Assembly: GCA_015680685.1 (NCBI GenBank)
Contig: MNCI01010810.1
Location: 75,425 to 139,424 of the forward strand
DNA length: 64,000 nt
Source: Gnetum montanum
Lineage: Eukaryota; Streptophyta; Gnetopsida; Gnetales; Gnetaceae
Reading direction: 5' to 3'
Both the position numbers and the translations under genes were made by a program. Positions 11,661 to 24,399 of this stretch are shown in pieces (the first letter of the stretch is position 1; every line of letters begins with the position of its first letter). The notes below the pieces were generated by a model. The model saw only the letters and a program-made list of their open reading frames with translations, did no database searches and was not told where the DNA came from.

Positions 11661-12533
11661 GACAATACAAAAAAACAAAAAAAATACAAAAAAAGAAAGA
11701 GAAAAATTAAGCATCATTAGATTTTCTCTAACTCTTTTCCCATCTCATTCATATTGTATTACATTATCTTTTGCTTTCCTTTCTATCTTACTTTTCCTCT
11801 CTATTTCTCTATGTTTTCTAATATTTTTCCTCTATTTCATTCATCAAGTTGCATGTACCTTCTCTAATCTCTTCCTATCCCATTCTCCTATCTTTCTTCT
11901 ACAACATAATATTATGAGAATATTAATTAGTACTTTGCTTCATGCAATGAGTAATTAGTATTCTACCATTTTCAACTCCATGTAAGGGTGTGTTGAGATT
12001 GAGTAGGATATGGAGACAATCAAATCTATGAAGCATTAGAAATCATTAAAGGATGGGATTTAGCCATGTCCCACTTCTACGACAAAGAACCTTGTCCTAG
12101 TGTATAGGAGATGTTCCTTATTTCTTTCCCTATTTTTATTGTAATTTGATTTCAAAAGTCTACTTTTTACTTCTCCTCTCTGACTTCTTTCATTTTCCTT
12201 CTAACCCAATTTTTTGTCTCATTCCCTTTCCTCTCATTAGCACATTTAGTGAGAATTGAGTGATATGTTGTATTCCAGAAGGGTTTTATTAGGGACATGA
12301 GTGGGACAGGGTGTGAATATCATAAATGGCATTCTTTTGGTCATCTTGAGTATAGGATCTAGCTAGACCTCTTTCTGTGGTATAGCACCATCCTCATGAT
12401 TGGTGTATTGATGATATCCTAATATTCTTCCCTCTTCCACTTCAATGATCCTACTTTTTCTTTCATAGGTATATTCATTTAGCATCTAATCTCTTCTTAA
12501 TGGATCCTTCTTTAATACCTTAATAGCATCCAT
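11661..12533 (+). repeat. 3' noncoding region of G0 with diverged tandem repeats
   Basis: No coding. Two related units of about 300 bp spacing are visible: one around 12055-12130 (GATTTAGCCATGTCCCAC ... AGTGTATAGGAGATGTTCC) and one around 12355-12435 (GATCTAGCTAGACC ... TGGTGTATTGATGATATCC). The same unit occurs three times in the equivalent place of the minus-strand element H (58489-59215). Tandem repeats before the 3' LTR are known in Tat/Ogre elements. Confidence 0.6.
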
Positions 12534-12544
12534 CAAGAGGGGTA
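12534..12544 (+). other. Polypurine tract of G0
   Basis: AAGAGGGGTAA directly before TGTTGCATCC. Element H has CAAGAGGGGGTAA in the same position (58361-58374, minus). It marks the start of the 3' LTR. Confidence 0.75.
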
Positions 12545-14113
12545 ATGTTGCATCCACTTTTTTTTTTAGTTTGTTTCAAATTAATAGTAAGTGTGGTTTC
12601 AATATCGTTTCATGAGGATTTGAGAACTAAATACCTAAAATACACAATCACAAGGGATGTTCTTAGTTCTTAGAAGCCATTAGGAACCATCTAAGTTCAT
12701 AATTCAACTTATGAACTCAATTTTCTACTATTTCCAAAAAACTCCAAAATCAAAATTTTTCAAAGTGTTGGAGTTGCAGCTCTAGCATCAAAATTTTTCT
12801 AAGTGTTAAGGCTAGAGCTCTAGAACCAAAATTTTTCTAATTGTTGGAGCTGCTAGAAGTCAAAATTTTCTAAGTGTTGAAGCTATGGTGTCAAAATTTT
12901 TCTAAGTGTTAGAGCTCTAGAATTAGAGTTTTTTAAAGTGTTGGAGCTAGAGCTTTGATGCCAAAATTTTTTCTTGATATTGGAGATGGAGCTCAAGTGT
13001 CAAAATTTTTCTAAGTGTGAATAACATGACATTAAAAGTTTTTGAAGTGTAATTGATGCAACATCAAAAATTTTCTAACTGTGATTGATGTAACATCAAA
13101 ATGTCTCTAAGTGTGATTGACACCACTTAAAATTTTTCTAAGTGTTGGGGCTAACATAACTCAAAATTTTTCTAAGTATGATTGATGTTAAATGTTAGAA
13201 GAAAACTAATGTTGAACATCAAAAGTTAGAATCAACATCAAAATCAAGATTGACACTAGACATTGAAGCTAAAAGACTAGACTTACTATTTGCAAACTTG
13301 GCAACAAGGTACACTTGACTTTGAGTTCAGTTTTAGTAACCCTAAGTTAAATTTGGCAAATTTGAGCCCATAAATTCAAGCTTAAAGCACAATTTTTGGG
13401 TTAGATGTTTGGAGATTTGATTAGACTTTTTGAGATTTAAGAGAATTGGTCAAATTTTTAGAGCTTAAAAGCATGAGCATCTACTACCATTGTATCGCCT
13501 GTATGCTCCATGATTGCCTTCACCATCTTTCACATCTTTTGTTCATTTACAAACATAGAATTTTTAGGCTTCCACGTCACTTTCCAAAGTTAGAATTTTT
13601 TTAGCACCTGCATCAATAATAGGAACCTTTGCTAAAACAGCTTTATTTTGCCCTAAAATTAACTCTGGATTGCACCTACACCTTGTCCATTCATCACCCA
13701 ATCCTCAAGAGATTTAATTCCACGTTCTGAATCTATATTTTACTATAGATTTAAGCTTCTTTAATCAGTTCTATCACATTTATGTTTTTTCTCTCCCATC
13801 ATTTGTAGTTTTGCCCACTGTAGGAATAAAACACTTCAACTCATCATACAATATTTTATTTTTTAGAAAAGGATTTATGAACTTTTTTCCATAGTAACGT
13901 ATTTTAATTTTATTATTTTACACTCATTTTCTCATATTTGATACTTAGAATTTTATCAATATCTTACATTGTATACCATACTTAGTCAAATTTTCAATGT
14001 TTTACACTTATTTGTTTTACAACATAAACATTTCATTGTTTGGGGAGGGAACTGAAACCCTTTGTCTTACATCAAACTTGTAGCATTATTCATATTTTAC
14101 ACTATTTACCTAT
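12545..14113 (+). mobile_element. 3' LTR of G0, first part
   Basis: Begins TGTTGCATCC right after the polypurine tract. It is cut at 14113 by element G1, whose CCTAT duplication (14109-14113 and 38546-38550) marks the break. Sequence rich in 'tttacacttattt' occurs on both sides of G1 (13910-14110 and 38555-38660), in line with one LTR continuing at 38551. The LTR 3' end is not resolved. No TATA box is convincing. Confidence 0.65.
12741..13170. repeat. Short degenerate tandem repeats in the G0 LTR
   Basis: A roughly 45-55 bp module, 'tcaaaatttttctaagtgtt' followed by a GAGCTAGAGCTCTAG-like stretch, recurs about nine times, changing to GATTGATG-type spacers towards the right end. The GAGCT elements are self-complementary. 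No coding. Confidence 0.7.
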
Positions 14114-14858
14114 TGTTGTCACATTTACACCATTTTTATGGAGTAGATTTTTTGAGATAATGTTGAGAACTAAATTGCCCAGTTTAGCTTTTCAATGGTG
14201 ATGAGAAGATAAAAGTTAAATTATTTATTTAAAAGGGCAATAGTGAGAAGAATGATGAAGAAAGAAGTTAAAGGAAAAAAATTGAAAAGTGCTCTATATA
14301 TTCAAGGTATGCAAATTTTGAGTTTGTGTTCATAATTCCAAAGGAATGGAATTAATGAAAGCTTAGTAAGGTGTTTCTAGATTAAGAATGAAGAATTTGT
14401 GGTTTTCCCATGTAAAAATATGTATAATGGTGGAAGTGAAATTTGGGAATTACAAGATAGTGTATTGCAATCATATCACCATTGGTTCTTACATTGTATC
14501 AGTTTATTAGTTTCAGTTTTATGGAAAATTGGATGTTTCAAAGTGATCAAAAATAAAGTGGATAAATTTGTGCATCCATTTTCCCTAAAAATGTATAAGA
14601 ACTTCTTAGGAAAATTAACAAGTAATTACATTATGTAAAGATCCATTATTATGCTATGGTCATTGCAACTCATAATGTCGTATTTAGTCTATGATGGCAA
14701 AAAATTAAGTTGCAAAGTTATGAATTCCAAACAAAAGAAGAAGAAAATATCCAATTCAAAGGTTCAACAACATTTGATGAATGTTGGTAGAACAAGATCA
14801 TAATTTTAACACAAAGTAAACAAAATTAAGAAGAATCTTGTTTAATAGTTAAAACATT
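14114..14858 (+). mobile_element. G1 5' LTR, left part
   Basis: Aligns throughout with the start of the G1 3' LTR (35841-36590): TGTTGTCACATTT, then TGTTGAGAACTAAATTGCCC, then AAGTGGATAAATTTGTGC. It ends at ACATT (14854-14858), the left copy of the G2 target duplication. The open frame at 14399-14638 lies inside this LTR and is not a gene. Confidence 0.9.
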
Positions 14859-15751
14859 TGATGAGTGATGAGTAGACCCTACACCCAACCATATGATTCA
14901 CTAAACATTCATGCATGATCTAGTCAAATTCCATGGACTTATAGCCTTCTAACTACACTGATCTCTAGGAAGTAAAACTAACCATTGCAATTGTTGTCCT
15001 CCCAATTACACTTGTGAGATGCAAAGATATGGTTAAGTGCAACTGAGGCATATGACTTTGATCATTTTTTATGTTTTATATTCTAAGTCACCTAAGAATA
15101 AAGAATGATGAATAAAGTAATTTAATTGCTAACTTAATCTAACTAGCTAACAGTTAACTAATCCTAACATAAGCATCCATTCCCACTTGTCATACACATC
15201 TTGAACATGTTTAATGCTATCAAGTTACCAAATGTTAAGAATTATTGGGATTGTCAAGTGTCAAGCATATGCTCAAAGTGGTTGCTCTTATGTATTTAAT
15301 TAATTGCTATTTAATCTAGATTAACATAGCTTAATTAGTTACTTATTACTTAAAGCATTAAGAAAAATTACTTAAAATATTGAATGCATAAAGGAAATAA
15401 TTAATCTATTTCAAAGTGTTACAAGGTTTATCTGAAAGCTCATCTTTATTGCTGCACACAAAGCAATGCTCAAGTACAATTGTGCTCGAATAAAGATCCA
15501 TACAGTCTTTGAATCCTACTATGGGCACTTAGAAAAATATTCTAACTTTTGAATAATAAAACTACAAGAGCTTTGCTACAACTATGAGACTTGTTTCCAT
15601 AAATGCAACTTGTGAGTGCATATTTATAGGTGAAAGCATACACTACATTGACGGAGTCACAGGTATGCATCAAATCATGTGTCAATGCAATTGAGTTGAT
15701 GGGGCTATGTCAATGAGGCCTCATCAATGTAACCCTTGATGCGACTTATCA
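14859..15751 (-). mobile_element. G2 3' LTR
   Basis: Pairs along its length with 27076-27940 (for example TGATGAGTAG near the start, 'ctctaggaagta', 'acccttgatgc' near the end). A minus-strand TATA box, CCTATAAATA, is at 15621-15630. The polypurine tract expected just right of 15751 is weak (GTCATGAAGGTA on the minus strand). Confidence 0.88.
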
Positions 15752-16049
15752 TACCTTCATGACTAAATGAAAACTTGTCCTTAAGTGAACAAAAGAAGAA
15801 GCAAGCTTCTTACAAAATTTTGGGAAGCTATGGAATTATTGACTAACTATTGACATACAAAAACATAGCATACACACATAAACAAACACTAAGTGCAAAA
15901 GTGTACAAAATTATAATCATTATAAGATTTTGATGTTTAGGACAAAAAAATTGAACACTAGGACAAAACTAACAAACATAACTTCTTTGATGGTTCAAAG
16001 ATAAGGAAGAAGTTCAAATGATCCTAGGTGGTGGAGGCTCCTAAGACTT

Positions 16050-18780
16050 TGAAGGTTCTTCTCCTACTCTAGGCACATGCGGTGGTTGAGGCAATTATGG
16101 TTGGCCTACGGTAGCTGCAACCTTTAGTGAAAGATGGAAGACATCTAACATTGCCTTCATCTTCTACTCCTTACTCCTAGGATCATTCTCAATCCACACC
16201 ACATTATGAATATGGACTAATGTGGGAACATCCCAAGGACAAGTCATTTTGCAACTCATAGTAGTCACTAATTCTCCTAGTCAAGTTCTTAACTATGGAT
16301 CGATGAATAGCGAAGTTTTTCCTGAGAACATCGACTTATATATTTGCCACCTCAAGGTTCTACTTGGTTTCTTTATGTGTCTTGAAACTTGGCCTCATAC
16401 CACAAGTACGAGCTAGCTACTTGCTTTTCCAAATCTGACCGAGACCTTCGATTGATAGCATTGCCAGGTTTGAGTAACTAAGGTTGGTGAGCTCCATATA
16501 CTTAGTCATCTCCTCAATTTGTAGCTCCTTTGGGTGAATTTTTTTGTTCTTGTATGTGTTTAATTCATCAAAGATGGGCTACCACAGATCGCCTTCTTGT
16601 TGTAGCTACTAGAGGATCTCATTCACCTTTACCTTTGCTAATTTGAATTCTCATTCATTAATTTATTTTTGCAAACCAACCTGGTCTTTGTAATGGCTCA
16701 TGATCCTTTCAAATTTGAGGGCCTCTCTCTTCCAGGTGGCTATTTCAATTGCAAATTTTTGGCAAAGGGCATAAATTTTCTCCATAGAGAGATTACGATT
16801 TTTTGCTACCAACCTTCTTAAATCCATTGACATCCTAGCAAGTTGCTACTAATGTTGTCACATATAATCAACCATTTGTTCTATCTAGAGCTTGAAAACA
16901 CATAGGCATTGATTTTCTTTTGTTAGACTAACATTCTCTTGGTGTACCTCTTTCAAGTCCTTATTCGTGTGATAGGTTTTTGTCTTAGCTAAGGACTTGT
17001 TGAAGATCACTTACTCCTTCTTGTACTCAACCTTGTGAAGTTTGCACTTAGGTTGTTAAAAAGCTTCATCCTTGGCTATTACTTGAGTAAGTACAGAGGC
17101 ATTAGTAAGATGGACTCTTAGGTTGACAACTTTCACATCTAGGGATTGATTCTTAGCCCTAACTATTTTAAGTTATGCCTATGCAATTATGCACTTGCCC
17201 CTTCCTTCGAACAACGTTGACTAGGTAGTAGAAATATCATTTGGAAGGTTGAATATATTTAAAATTAGTTACTGGGTTCCCACCAGTCATTCTAGCAACT
17301 CATCATGTTGGGCCACACCTCCCACTAGTTATTATTGCAAATGTATGCACATCTCTAAGTTCAACAATGTCAGGTACAAATGCCACAAGAACATTAAAGG
17401 CTTCACCCACACAATTTGCCACCACCTCTACTACCATTTCATAACCTTGGTGCTACATAATCAAGATAGTGGCTCCATCTCCCTCCTCCAAGTGCATCAA
17501 GAAGGAAGCAGCAGTCTTGGAAATTTCTAGGAATTGTTGCTATTCAAGAATGGACACTGTTACCTCCCAGGCACTAGGATTTGAGCACGTAGACACTTGC
17601 ATTCTTTGGATAGAAAATGTAGGCACAGTGTCTTCGAACTAGCTTATGGTATGAGTTACCTCATTCAAATGGTTGAGGGTTAGTTGTTAGATAGAGGGCT
17701 TCTCGTTTGGTCCTACTTGCTACTATTACAAGAGTTTCTCTCAGAGATTTTGCATGTGTTTTATAGCAACATGCATCTCTAGCATTGATTGCTCTTGAGT
17801 GGGTGGTGGTGGTGGTGGTTTCTGCTCTTCCTTGGTTGTTGTAGGGGCCTTAACCTTCATCATTTTTACACATGAGGTAGAAGAAGAATGTCTAATTATG
17901 TTAGTGGCATAGCAAACTATTCCAACCCTTTTTCATAATTTTTTGATGAGGAAAAGAAAGGGCATGGTCTTCCTTCTATGTTTACTCTCTTTGACTTACT
18001 TCTCTATCTCTAGATAGATCACCTGTGGAAGGTTGATGGGGAATTTTTTTCTTAGAGCAACACATGGATGAGTGAAAAAGGTAGTCATCTTATTGGGCCT
18101 CATAGTTGGATTAAGGTGATGGGCTACTATCTTAAAATACATATGTTCCACCACAGTGAGTGCACCATAATCCTTACAACCCACTCCATAGCATCTTTGG
18201 GTCCGCTCCTTCTTTACCTCAAGGTTTTCCTGAGTTGAGATCTCTACTAAGTTGGTTCTAGTATTAGGAAAGCCAAGAGCCTATGCAATTGCTTCCACTG
18301 AGTAGGACACACGAATGCCCTTGATTCTAACTATGGTGCATGACTATCAATTATTTCAAAAAAGGTGGGTCTCTTCCATGTGCCACTCCCCACTACAAGT
18401 GATCATTGGCCACATGGGAGAGGTCTACAATTAAGCTTTGACTTCCTCTAGAGTGAACTCCAGGAACATCCGAAGGTTCAGTTCTTAAAGAACCAAATGT
18501 TGAATGTCCCTAGGCTTGATTTGATCAAGGTAGGCATAGGTCAAGATAACTTCAAGTCTTGGCACAAGACCTAATGTCTCATCTTGGTGAGATTGTTTTG
18601 TTTCTACTTCTTTTGGAATCTAACAAACAAACTCCACTTTGGGAACCTCATGAAGAGGCCCCATGGCATGAGTTTTAGCCTCTTGCTCCTGAGGTTGTTC
18701 TTGTTGGCCCTTTTTAGTTCTAGGCTTCTTGTTCCTAGGTCGAGATGGTCCTACCTCTAGTCAATGCTTTGGCCTTAGTG
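16050..18780 (-). pseudogene. Extra ORF after pol in G2 (plant transposon-protein-like, coiled coil)
   Basis: Read on the minus strand, 18780-18000 gives a patchy frame with KKGQQEQPQEQEAKTHAMG, then IKGIRVSYSVEAIA and LGFPNT, then YFKIVAHHLNPTMRP and FPINLPQVIYLEI (open frame 17996-18184). This order of motifs (a 'GxxVxFSxEAIxxxLGxP' block, then a 'xxxHxLxPTxxxxxxT' block, then a 'I(N)LPxxI' block) resembles the putative plant transposon protein domain (Pfam PF20167 as I recall) of Athila/Ogre-related elements. Then comes a Pro/His codon repeat (17805-17822). From about 17150 to 16400 the minus strand reads like a long heptad-rich coiled coil. The frame is heavily broken. It occupies the env-like position. 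Confidence 0.5.
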
Positions 18781-20870
18781 CCATCTATAACCACAAAACG
18801 ATCAAGGATTAGCATGTAGTGTATAACTCATAACATTAATTACCTTATCTCTTTAGAAATAGTTACATTTGGCTAAGGTGTGGTCATGGCATATTGATCT
18901 TTTAATAGTATTTTAATGTTATTTTATTTAATTTTAGGTTACCAGAGTTTGTTGAAAAGGTTTAACTTCCATAGGTTCATGATTTAGTATTATTTTTATC
19001 ACTAAACCCATGCGGGACTTACAAAAATTTTCAAAAATTTTCCATTAAAAACCTAGGATTTATGTTTCCCACAATAAAGAGTGTACCTCCAGTAGCTTTA
19101 GAAGATTTTGGGCTTTGAAAAATTGCAAAAACTCTTCTCTTGTTTAAAGAAAAATGGAAAAAAAAATACCAAGTGTTGCATCCTATTTATAGTATTTTTT
19201 CCATGTGTTGATGGGGCCACATTGATGCAAGCAATTACATCTATAGGACCATGTTGACACATCTGTTAACCACTGTTGACTTTTTTAAAAATTCAAGAAA
19301 TACTATGAGTTTTTACATGAAATTGGAGTCCTTTGGAAGCCCATGAAACCATGAACATGATGAAATGCATGAAGAGGACTAGATAATTTAGAAAAATAGA
19401 GGTTTTCAATTGGAAGAATGATGGAGAAATGCCTTAAAGGATAACATAGTTGGATGTAGTGATGGGGTGCATGAAAGATTTAATTGCAAAAATGCCTAAG
19501 GATAAGGCGATTAACTATCCCAACCATGGGATATGTAAGTGGGTACTCCCCATAGTAGACACCTGTCCTTTTTGCCCTTGCATAACCTCAACTAAGGATT
19601 TTGTGGGCCCCACAATTGATTAATGATCATGAAAAGGTAAGACCTAATCTAGAAGAATCTACCTACAATCTTAACACATTAGACTAAGACATTGAACAAG
19701 ACATGGAAATTGATAGTGAGGTGAATGATGGAAAGCAGATGAATGAGAGAGAAAGTTAAATGGAGTTCCTAATCATGGTCACATGTAGTCCCTTGTGGGT
19801 TTTATGGTTAAATGATCCAATAAAGTCCATCCTTAGTTTGATCAAAACAACCACTTTTAGTGACTTTGCATCACCACTCTAAAACCAGACCATCCCCTCG
19901 AGACATAAAAATTCCCCCATAGATCAATGACTATTTCTTATTAGAGAAGAAAAGAGAAGCAAGAAGTGAGAAAAGGCCTTAGTTAGAGGGGACCTTCGAG
20001 CATGGGTAACATGTCTTTCTAGTTCCATAACTAGTGCTTGTAGCCCATTATTTTGTCTAAGGGGTGTGCTTTGAATTTCCATCTTTTCTTATTTTTCTCT
20101 TGAATTTTATGTTTTTATGAATTTTTGGATGGAAACCACACCATGCAAAGACTTATTAACTTCATGTTCTTGGTCAGCATGGAATGATAAGAAATCCATG
20201 AAAAACACTTATGCACTCAAGATAGTAGAAAGGTATAAAGAGCAATGAATCTCTTTGAAGTCACACTCTTTTCAAATCGTTTGAATCTTTTCCATGTTTG
20301 GAAATTACCAAGGTCACAATTTTTTTAAAGTTTCATTAATGAAAAAGGAACCTCATGTTCCCAAAACAAGGAAGATCATAGAGTTGGTGGATGGATGGAT
20401 GACATGTTCCCAAAAGAAATGTTGCCTTAGTCATCAGTCATCAAAATTCAAAAATAGAAATAATACATTAGCAATAAAAAACATTAAGCACAAACCACCA
20501 TTAGCAATAAAAAACATTAAGCACAAACCACCATTAGCAATAGCTAAAGCATCACTATGTCCTATTGGCAACAAAGCATTTTATTAGAAGACAAGAAGAT
20601 TCATAGAAAAATAAAGTAAAATATAAAAGTAATTGTAAAATATTCAAGAAAGTTAAAACATACTAAAGATGATGTAAAACAAAAATTGGAAAAATAACAA
20701 GGTGTAAAACAAAAAGGTACAAAAACAAAGAAACTGTAAAACAAAAAAGTATAAGATAAAAAGGTTCAAAAACTAAGGAGCCACTTTAATTGGTTAGCAC
20801 AGATGGTTGTCTCCCCTATGACTAAGTTGAAAGGAGGAGATTGGAAAAATTGAGCAAGGTTATCCATCTA
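18781..20870 (-). other. G2 noncoding stretch between integrase and extra ORF
   Basis: No domain recognised on either strand. It contains A-rich low-complexity sequence at 20590-20780 ('tgtaaaacaaaaaggta' variants) and one exact 33-bp tandem repeat (20467-20542). The open frame at 20294-20587 (plus) is antisense to the element and is produced by that repeat. Confidence 0.6.
20467..20542. repeat. 33-bp perfect tandem repeat, 2.3 copies
   Basis: Unit 20467-20499 is repeated exactly at 20500-20532, followed by the first ten bases of a third copy. The unit begins ATTAGCAATAAAAAAC and ends ACAAACCACC. Perfect identity in an old element means a recent slippage event. Confidence 0.95.
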
Positions 20871-20879
20871 ATGAGCTAT

Positions 20880-22030
20880 TTCTTGCACTGGCTTACTTGA
20901 GCTCATGGAAAGATTTAAGTTATTGTATGTTGATGAGTTGCTTTTTTTTGGGCTCTTAGATTTGTAGATCAACATGGCCCTAGAAGGAAAGGCTTCATAA
21001 ATGATATAAGGCCCTTCCCACAATGTCTAGAACTTGGTTCATTGTGGAACATGTGTGGGGTTCTAGTAGAGGACCTTATCTCTAGGTTTAAATTTGACTT
21101 TCCTTATTCTAATGTCATGGCATTGTTTGTTGAATGCCGTGTGCACTTCATTCAATGATAGGGCTACCAATATATTCTCATCTAACATGTTAAGGATGAT
21201 CAATATTTCTTTCTATGCTAGGCTAAGGTCAAGGTCGAGGTCACAACCTCTTGAAAGTGTACAAAGCTTGGATTTGATAGGAAGAGTTGGTAATTTTACA
21301 TACAATAGCTCATAGGGAGAGTAGCCTATAGGAAGTTTCCATGTGGAGTGGTAGGCCCAAAGGGCATCATTAAGTTTTATGATCTAGTCTCTCCTATATT
21401 TGCTAACTATTCTATTTAAGATCTTAGTGATCTCCCTATTGGTAACCTTAGCTTAACCATTGGCTTGGGATGGTAAGATGTTGTTAATTTATGTTCAACC
21501 CCTACACGTTGCATAAGCTTGCAAAAAGTAGCATATGTAAAATGAGTACCATTGTTAAAAATTAGTGCATGTGGTACTCCAAACCTATTTACAACACTTT
21601 ATTATACAAACCATACAGTAATGGAAGATGTACAGTCAATGACAACTATTGCTTCTACCCATTTGGTACAATAGTCAATAGCAATTATTATGTACACCTT
21701 TCCATTTAACATGGGCATGATGGGACCCATGAAATCAATGTACTAGATATCAAAGGGTTTTAGTGCCTGGATCCACTATTGAGGCCCCTTGATTCAAGTG
21801 GTTATCCCACCATCTCGTTGATAGTGTTCACAAGAGTGGATGAATTGGTGGACATCCCTAAAAATTGTTGGCTAGTAATACCCTATCATCAAGATCTTAA
21901 TGTTCATGCATCTCCCAGCATAATGGCTCCCACAAGGGCTCTCATGAGCATCTTGGAGAACACATAGTTGATTAGCATTAGGGACACACCAATGAACCAA
22001 GCCATTGACACACACCTTGCAAAGATATCC
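20880..22030 (-). pseudogene. Integrase, G2
   Basis: On the minus strand at about 21760-21470: YIDFMGPIMPMLNGKVYII, then AIDYCTKWVEA (first catalytic Asp kept), then NRFGVPHALIFNNGTHF, where the family has SDNG, so the second catalytic Asp has become Asn. Upstream (21990-21780) the zinc-binding part is degraded, and the third acidic residue is not clear. Several stops, mostly where Gln or Trp is expected. Follows RNase H with normal pol order. Confidence 0.8.
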
Positions 22031-22325
22031 ATTGATTTCCATGAAGCTTTTTGCTTGATGAAGAAATTGTTGTTTCTTCTAGTGGTCCAAGTCCTGTGGA
22101 CATGTCCTGAGTGAGAAGATAAGTGAGGATGCCATCATACCATTTTGGTTTAATAAGAACTTGTTCATTTATTACACTATAAAAGAGAAGTTTATCAGGA
22201 AATTGATAAAATAGAGGGCTCTCCTCCTCTCTCTCCTCCTCTTTATTATTCCATCATAATCAAGAAAATTGATTAGTGATCATGTTCTTAATTTCATTTT
22301 GATTTACCATTATAAGATCAAACTC

Positions 22326-22765
22326 CTATAAGATTAGCAACCACCATATGACATGGGGGCTTACTATAATCTTATTCATGAGAAAGCAAATGACATTGTG
22401 ATTAGTGTGCACAAATACCTTGTATTTAAGCACATAGTGCCTGAATTTCTCCAAGGCATACACCACTACCATTAGCTCTTTTTCTGTTGTGGTGTAATTG
22501 AGTTGTGCACCCACAATGCTTTGGCTTGTGTAGTGGATATAATAAGGATGTTTGTGATCATCTAATTATGTAAGCATAGCTCCCAAGACATAGTTTGATG
22601 CATCCATCATGATGTGAAATGGGTGGTGGGACCAATTAGGTGATAATAGAATTGGAGTTTTTGAAAGCTTATCCTTAAGCTGTTGGAATGCTTTTTCACA
22701 TTTCTTAGTCCATATGAATGGAGCATCTTTCTTTATGAGCTTGACCAATGGTTTAGCCATCTTAA
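22326..22765 (-). pseudogene. RNase H, G2
   Basis: Two open stretches on the minus strand. 22760-22566 reads AKPLVKLIKKDAPFIW ... CEKAFQQLKDKLSKTPIL ... HIMMDASNYVLGAML, the RT connection and first RNase H strand with its Asp. 22514-22326 reads NYTTTEKELMVVVYALEKFR (catalytic Glu) and KVFVHTNHNVI, where family TDH has become TNH. NYTTTEKEL is a strong Athila signature. About 50 residues between the two open frames are covered by a stop-bearing segment. Confidence 0.9.
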
Positions 22766-23570
22766 AGAAATTTTCTATGAATCACTAGTAGCAACAAGTG
22801 AATCTTTAATAGTTTTCAACTAATGTGTTATTCCTTAGATGACCCTAATCTTTTTAGGATTCACCTCAACCCCTGCTTGTGAGATTCTATGCCTCAACAT
22901 AATGCCTTCTTGAACCATGAGATGGTTCTTTTGCCAATTGCACTAAAAATTAGTCTCCACACCCCTTTTAAGCACTTTCTTAAGGTTGTCCAAGGCTTGC
23001 TCAAATGTAGCAGCATAGTTGCAAAATTCATCCATGAAAACTTACACCCAACTACTAATATACTATTTAAAAATGCTCAAGAAAAAGCATTAGAAAGTTG
23101 TAGGAGCATTACATAGACCAAACGACATCTTTTGATATGCAAAAGTTCCCTAGGGACTTGTGAACATAATCTTGTCCTGATCTTCTAGTGTGACCTAAAT
23201 CTAGTTATAGCCACTATAACCTTCTATAAAGCTATAATAATAATGCCTAGAGATAGTGTCCAATACCTAGTTCACAAATGGTAATGAAAAATGATCTTTG
23301 AACATTGCCATGTTTAAGAGCCTAAAATCAATACACACCCTCCACTTTTCATCTTTTTTTTGGCATAATTACAAGTGGGCTAATCCACTCACTATTTGCA
23401 ATTGGATAGATGAACCCTACTTTGAGGAGTTGTTCAATTTTCTCTTTGACGATCTGCTTCAATTTGAGATTCAATCGTCGCTGTGGCTACCTCTTTGGCT
23501 TGATGGAAGGATCAGTATAGATGCAATGCTAGCATATCCTAGGATTAATCCCAGTGAGTTTAGGATATGA
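22765..23570 (-). pseudogene. Reverse transcriptase, G2
   Basis: Minus-strand reading from about 23440: LLKVGFIYPIANSEWISP, then LVIMPKK, then after a frame change VCIDFRLLNMAMFKDHFSLP, then SFIEGYSGYN and EDQDKIMFTSP, then GTFAYQKMSFGLCNAPTTF at about 23110. FGLCNAP is typical of Athila. The palm motif with the catalytic Asp pair falls near 23040-23000, where the frame is disrupted. Downstream the reading runs into the RNase H. Confidence 0.88.
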
Positions 23571-23949
23571 CCAAGCAAAGGTTGACATTGATTATTACTA
23601 GGTTGTCATTTTTCAAGAATTAATACTTCATGTTAATAGGTAGAGTCTTCAACTCTAGGGGATCTTGTTTAAAATTATCAAGTATTTCCAACTCTCCCCA
23701 GTAAGTGTCATTAGGTTCATCATCAAAGATTTGGTGATGAACTTACTCTAGTTCATCCATGCCTTCAATATAGGCACAAGTTAGGTCCTCAATTGATTCC
23801 ATGCAAAATGTGCTACTTTCAAGATTAGTTGTCAATATCTAGGTTCCCTCCTGCTTTTTGGCTATTGTGTATAGACACTATTGGATTTTAGATTCATCTA
23901 CACACTATCTACATGCTTTGATTGATGTGGTTTTTATAGACTATAACTT

Positions 23950-24354
23950 CTACACATAGTTGCACCCTGTATCACTATACGTGATGCATGGAACTCTCTT
24001 CTTCTTGATCTTTTTGAATGCATTTTCTTTGGAAATTTTCAGGGAAAGATCTCTAATGTTCATTCGTGCATCAACAATGCTTAACCAAGCCCTTTCCATA
24101 ATGATTAAAAAGTTCCCCTTGCAGTTATCAATGTTGATCACTAGGAAATTGACAAAATGGGACCACCCATAGATAGTAGTCACAATGTCCTCCACTAATC
24201 CTAAGGGGATAGTGATGAACTGATCTACCAATTCTAAATGAATGTTACTCATCTTAAGAGGAGGCAGGTTCCAAGATGTGTATATTTCATAACAAATTAT
24301 ATTGACACTAGAACCTAAATCAAGAAGAGCCTTACATGACTCAGTTTTAGTCAT
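23950..24354 (-). pseudogene. Aspartic protease, G2
   Basis: An open frame of 134 residues, the longest uninterrupted pol piece of G2. It begins TKTESCKALLDLGSSVNI, the active site with DLG in place of the usual D-S/T-G (normal for Athila), then LELVDQFITIPLGLVEDIV, FVNFLVINID and a decayed GRPFL-like IIMERAWLS, then DLSLKI. Retroviral-type protease, which cuts the gag-pol product. Its homologue in K lies at 53860-54430. It opens 70 bp downstream of the gag remnant. Confidence 0.85.
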
Positions 24355-24399
24355 CTGTAGGTAGATGAAAGGACTTCTAGGGTTAGCTCTTTTCCTAGG

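Noticed and set aside
14399-14638. 79-residue ORF (MVFPCKNMYNGG...).
   Set aside because: It lies wholly in the G1 LTR; the 3' LTR counterpart around 36130-36360 is broken by changes.
17800-17825. GGTGGTGGT run as a G-quadruplex or coding Gly tract.
   Set aside because: On the element's strand it is a CCA/ACC codon repeat in the broken extra ORF, and the G runs are only two bases long.
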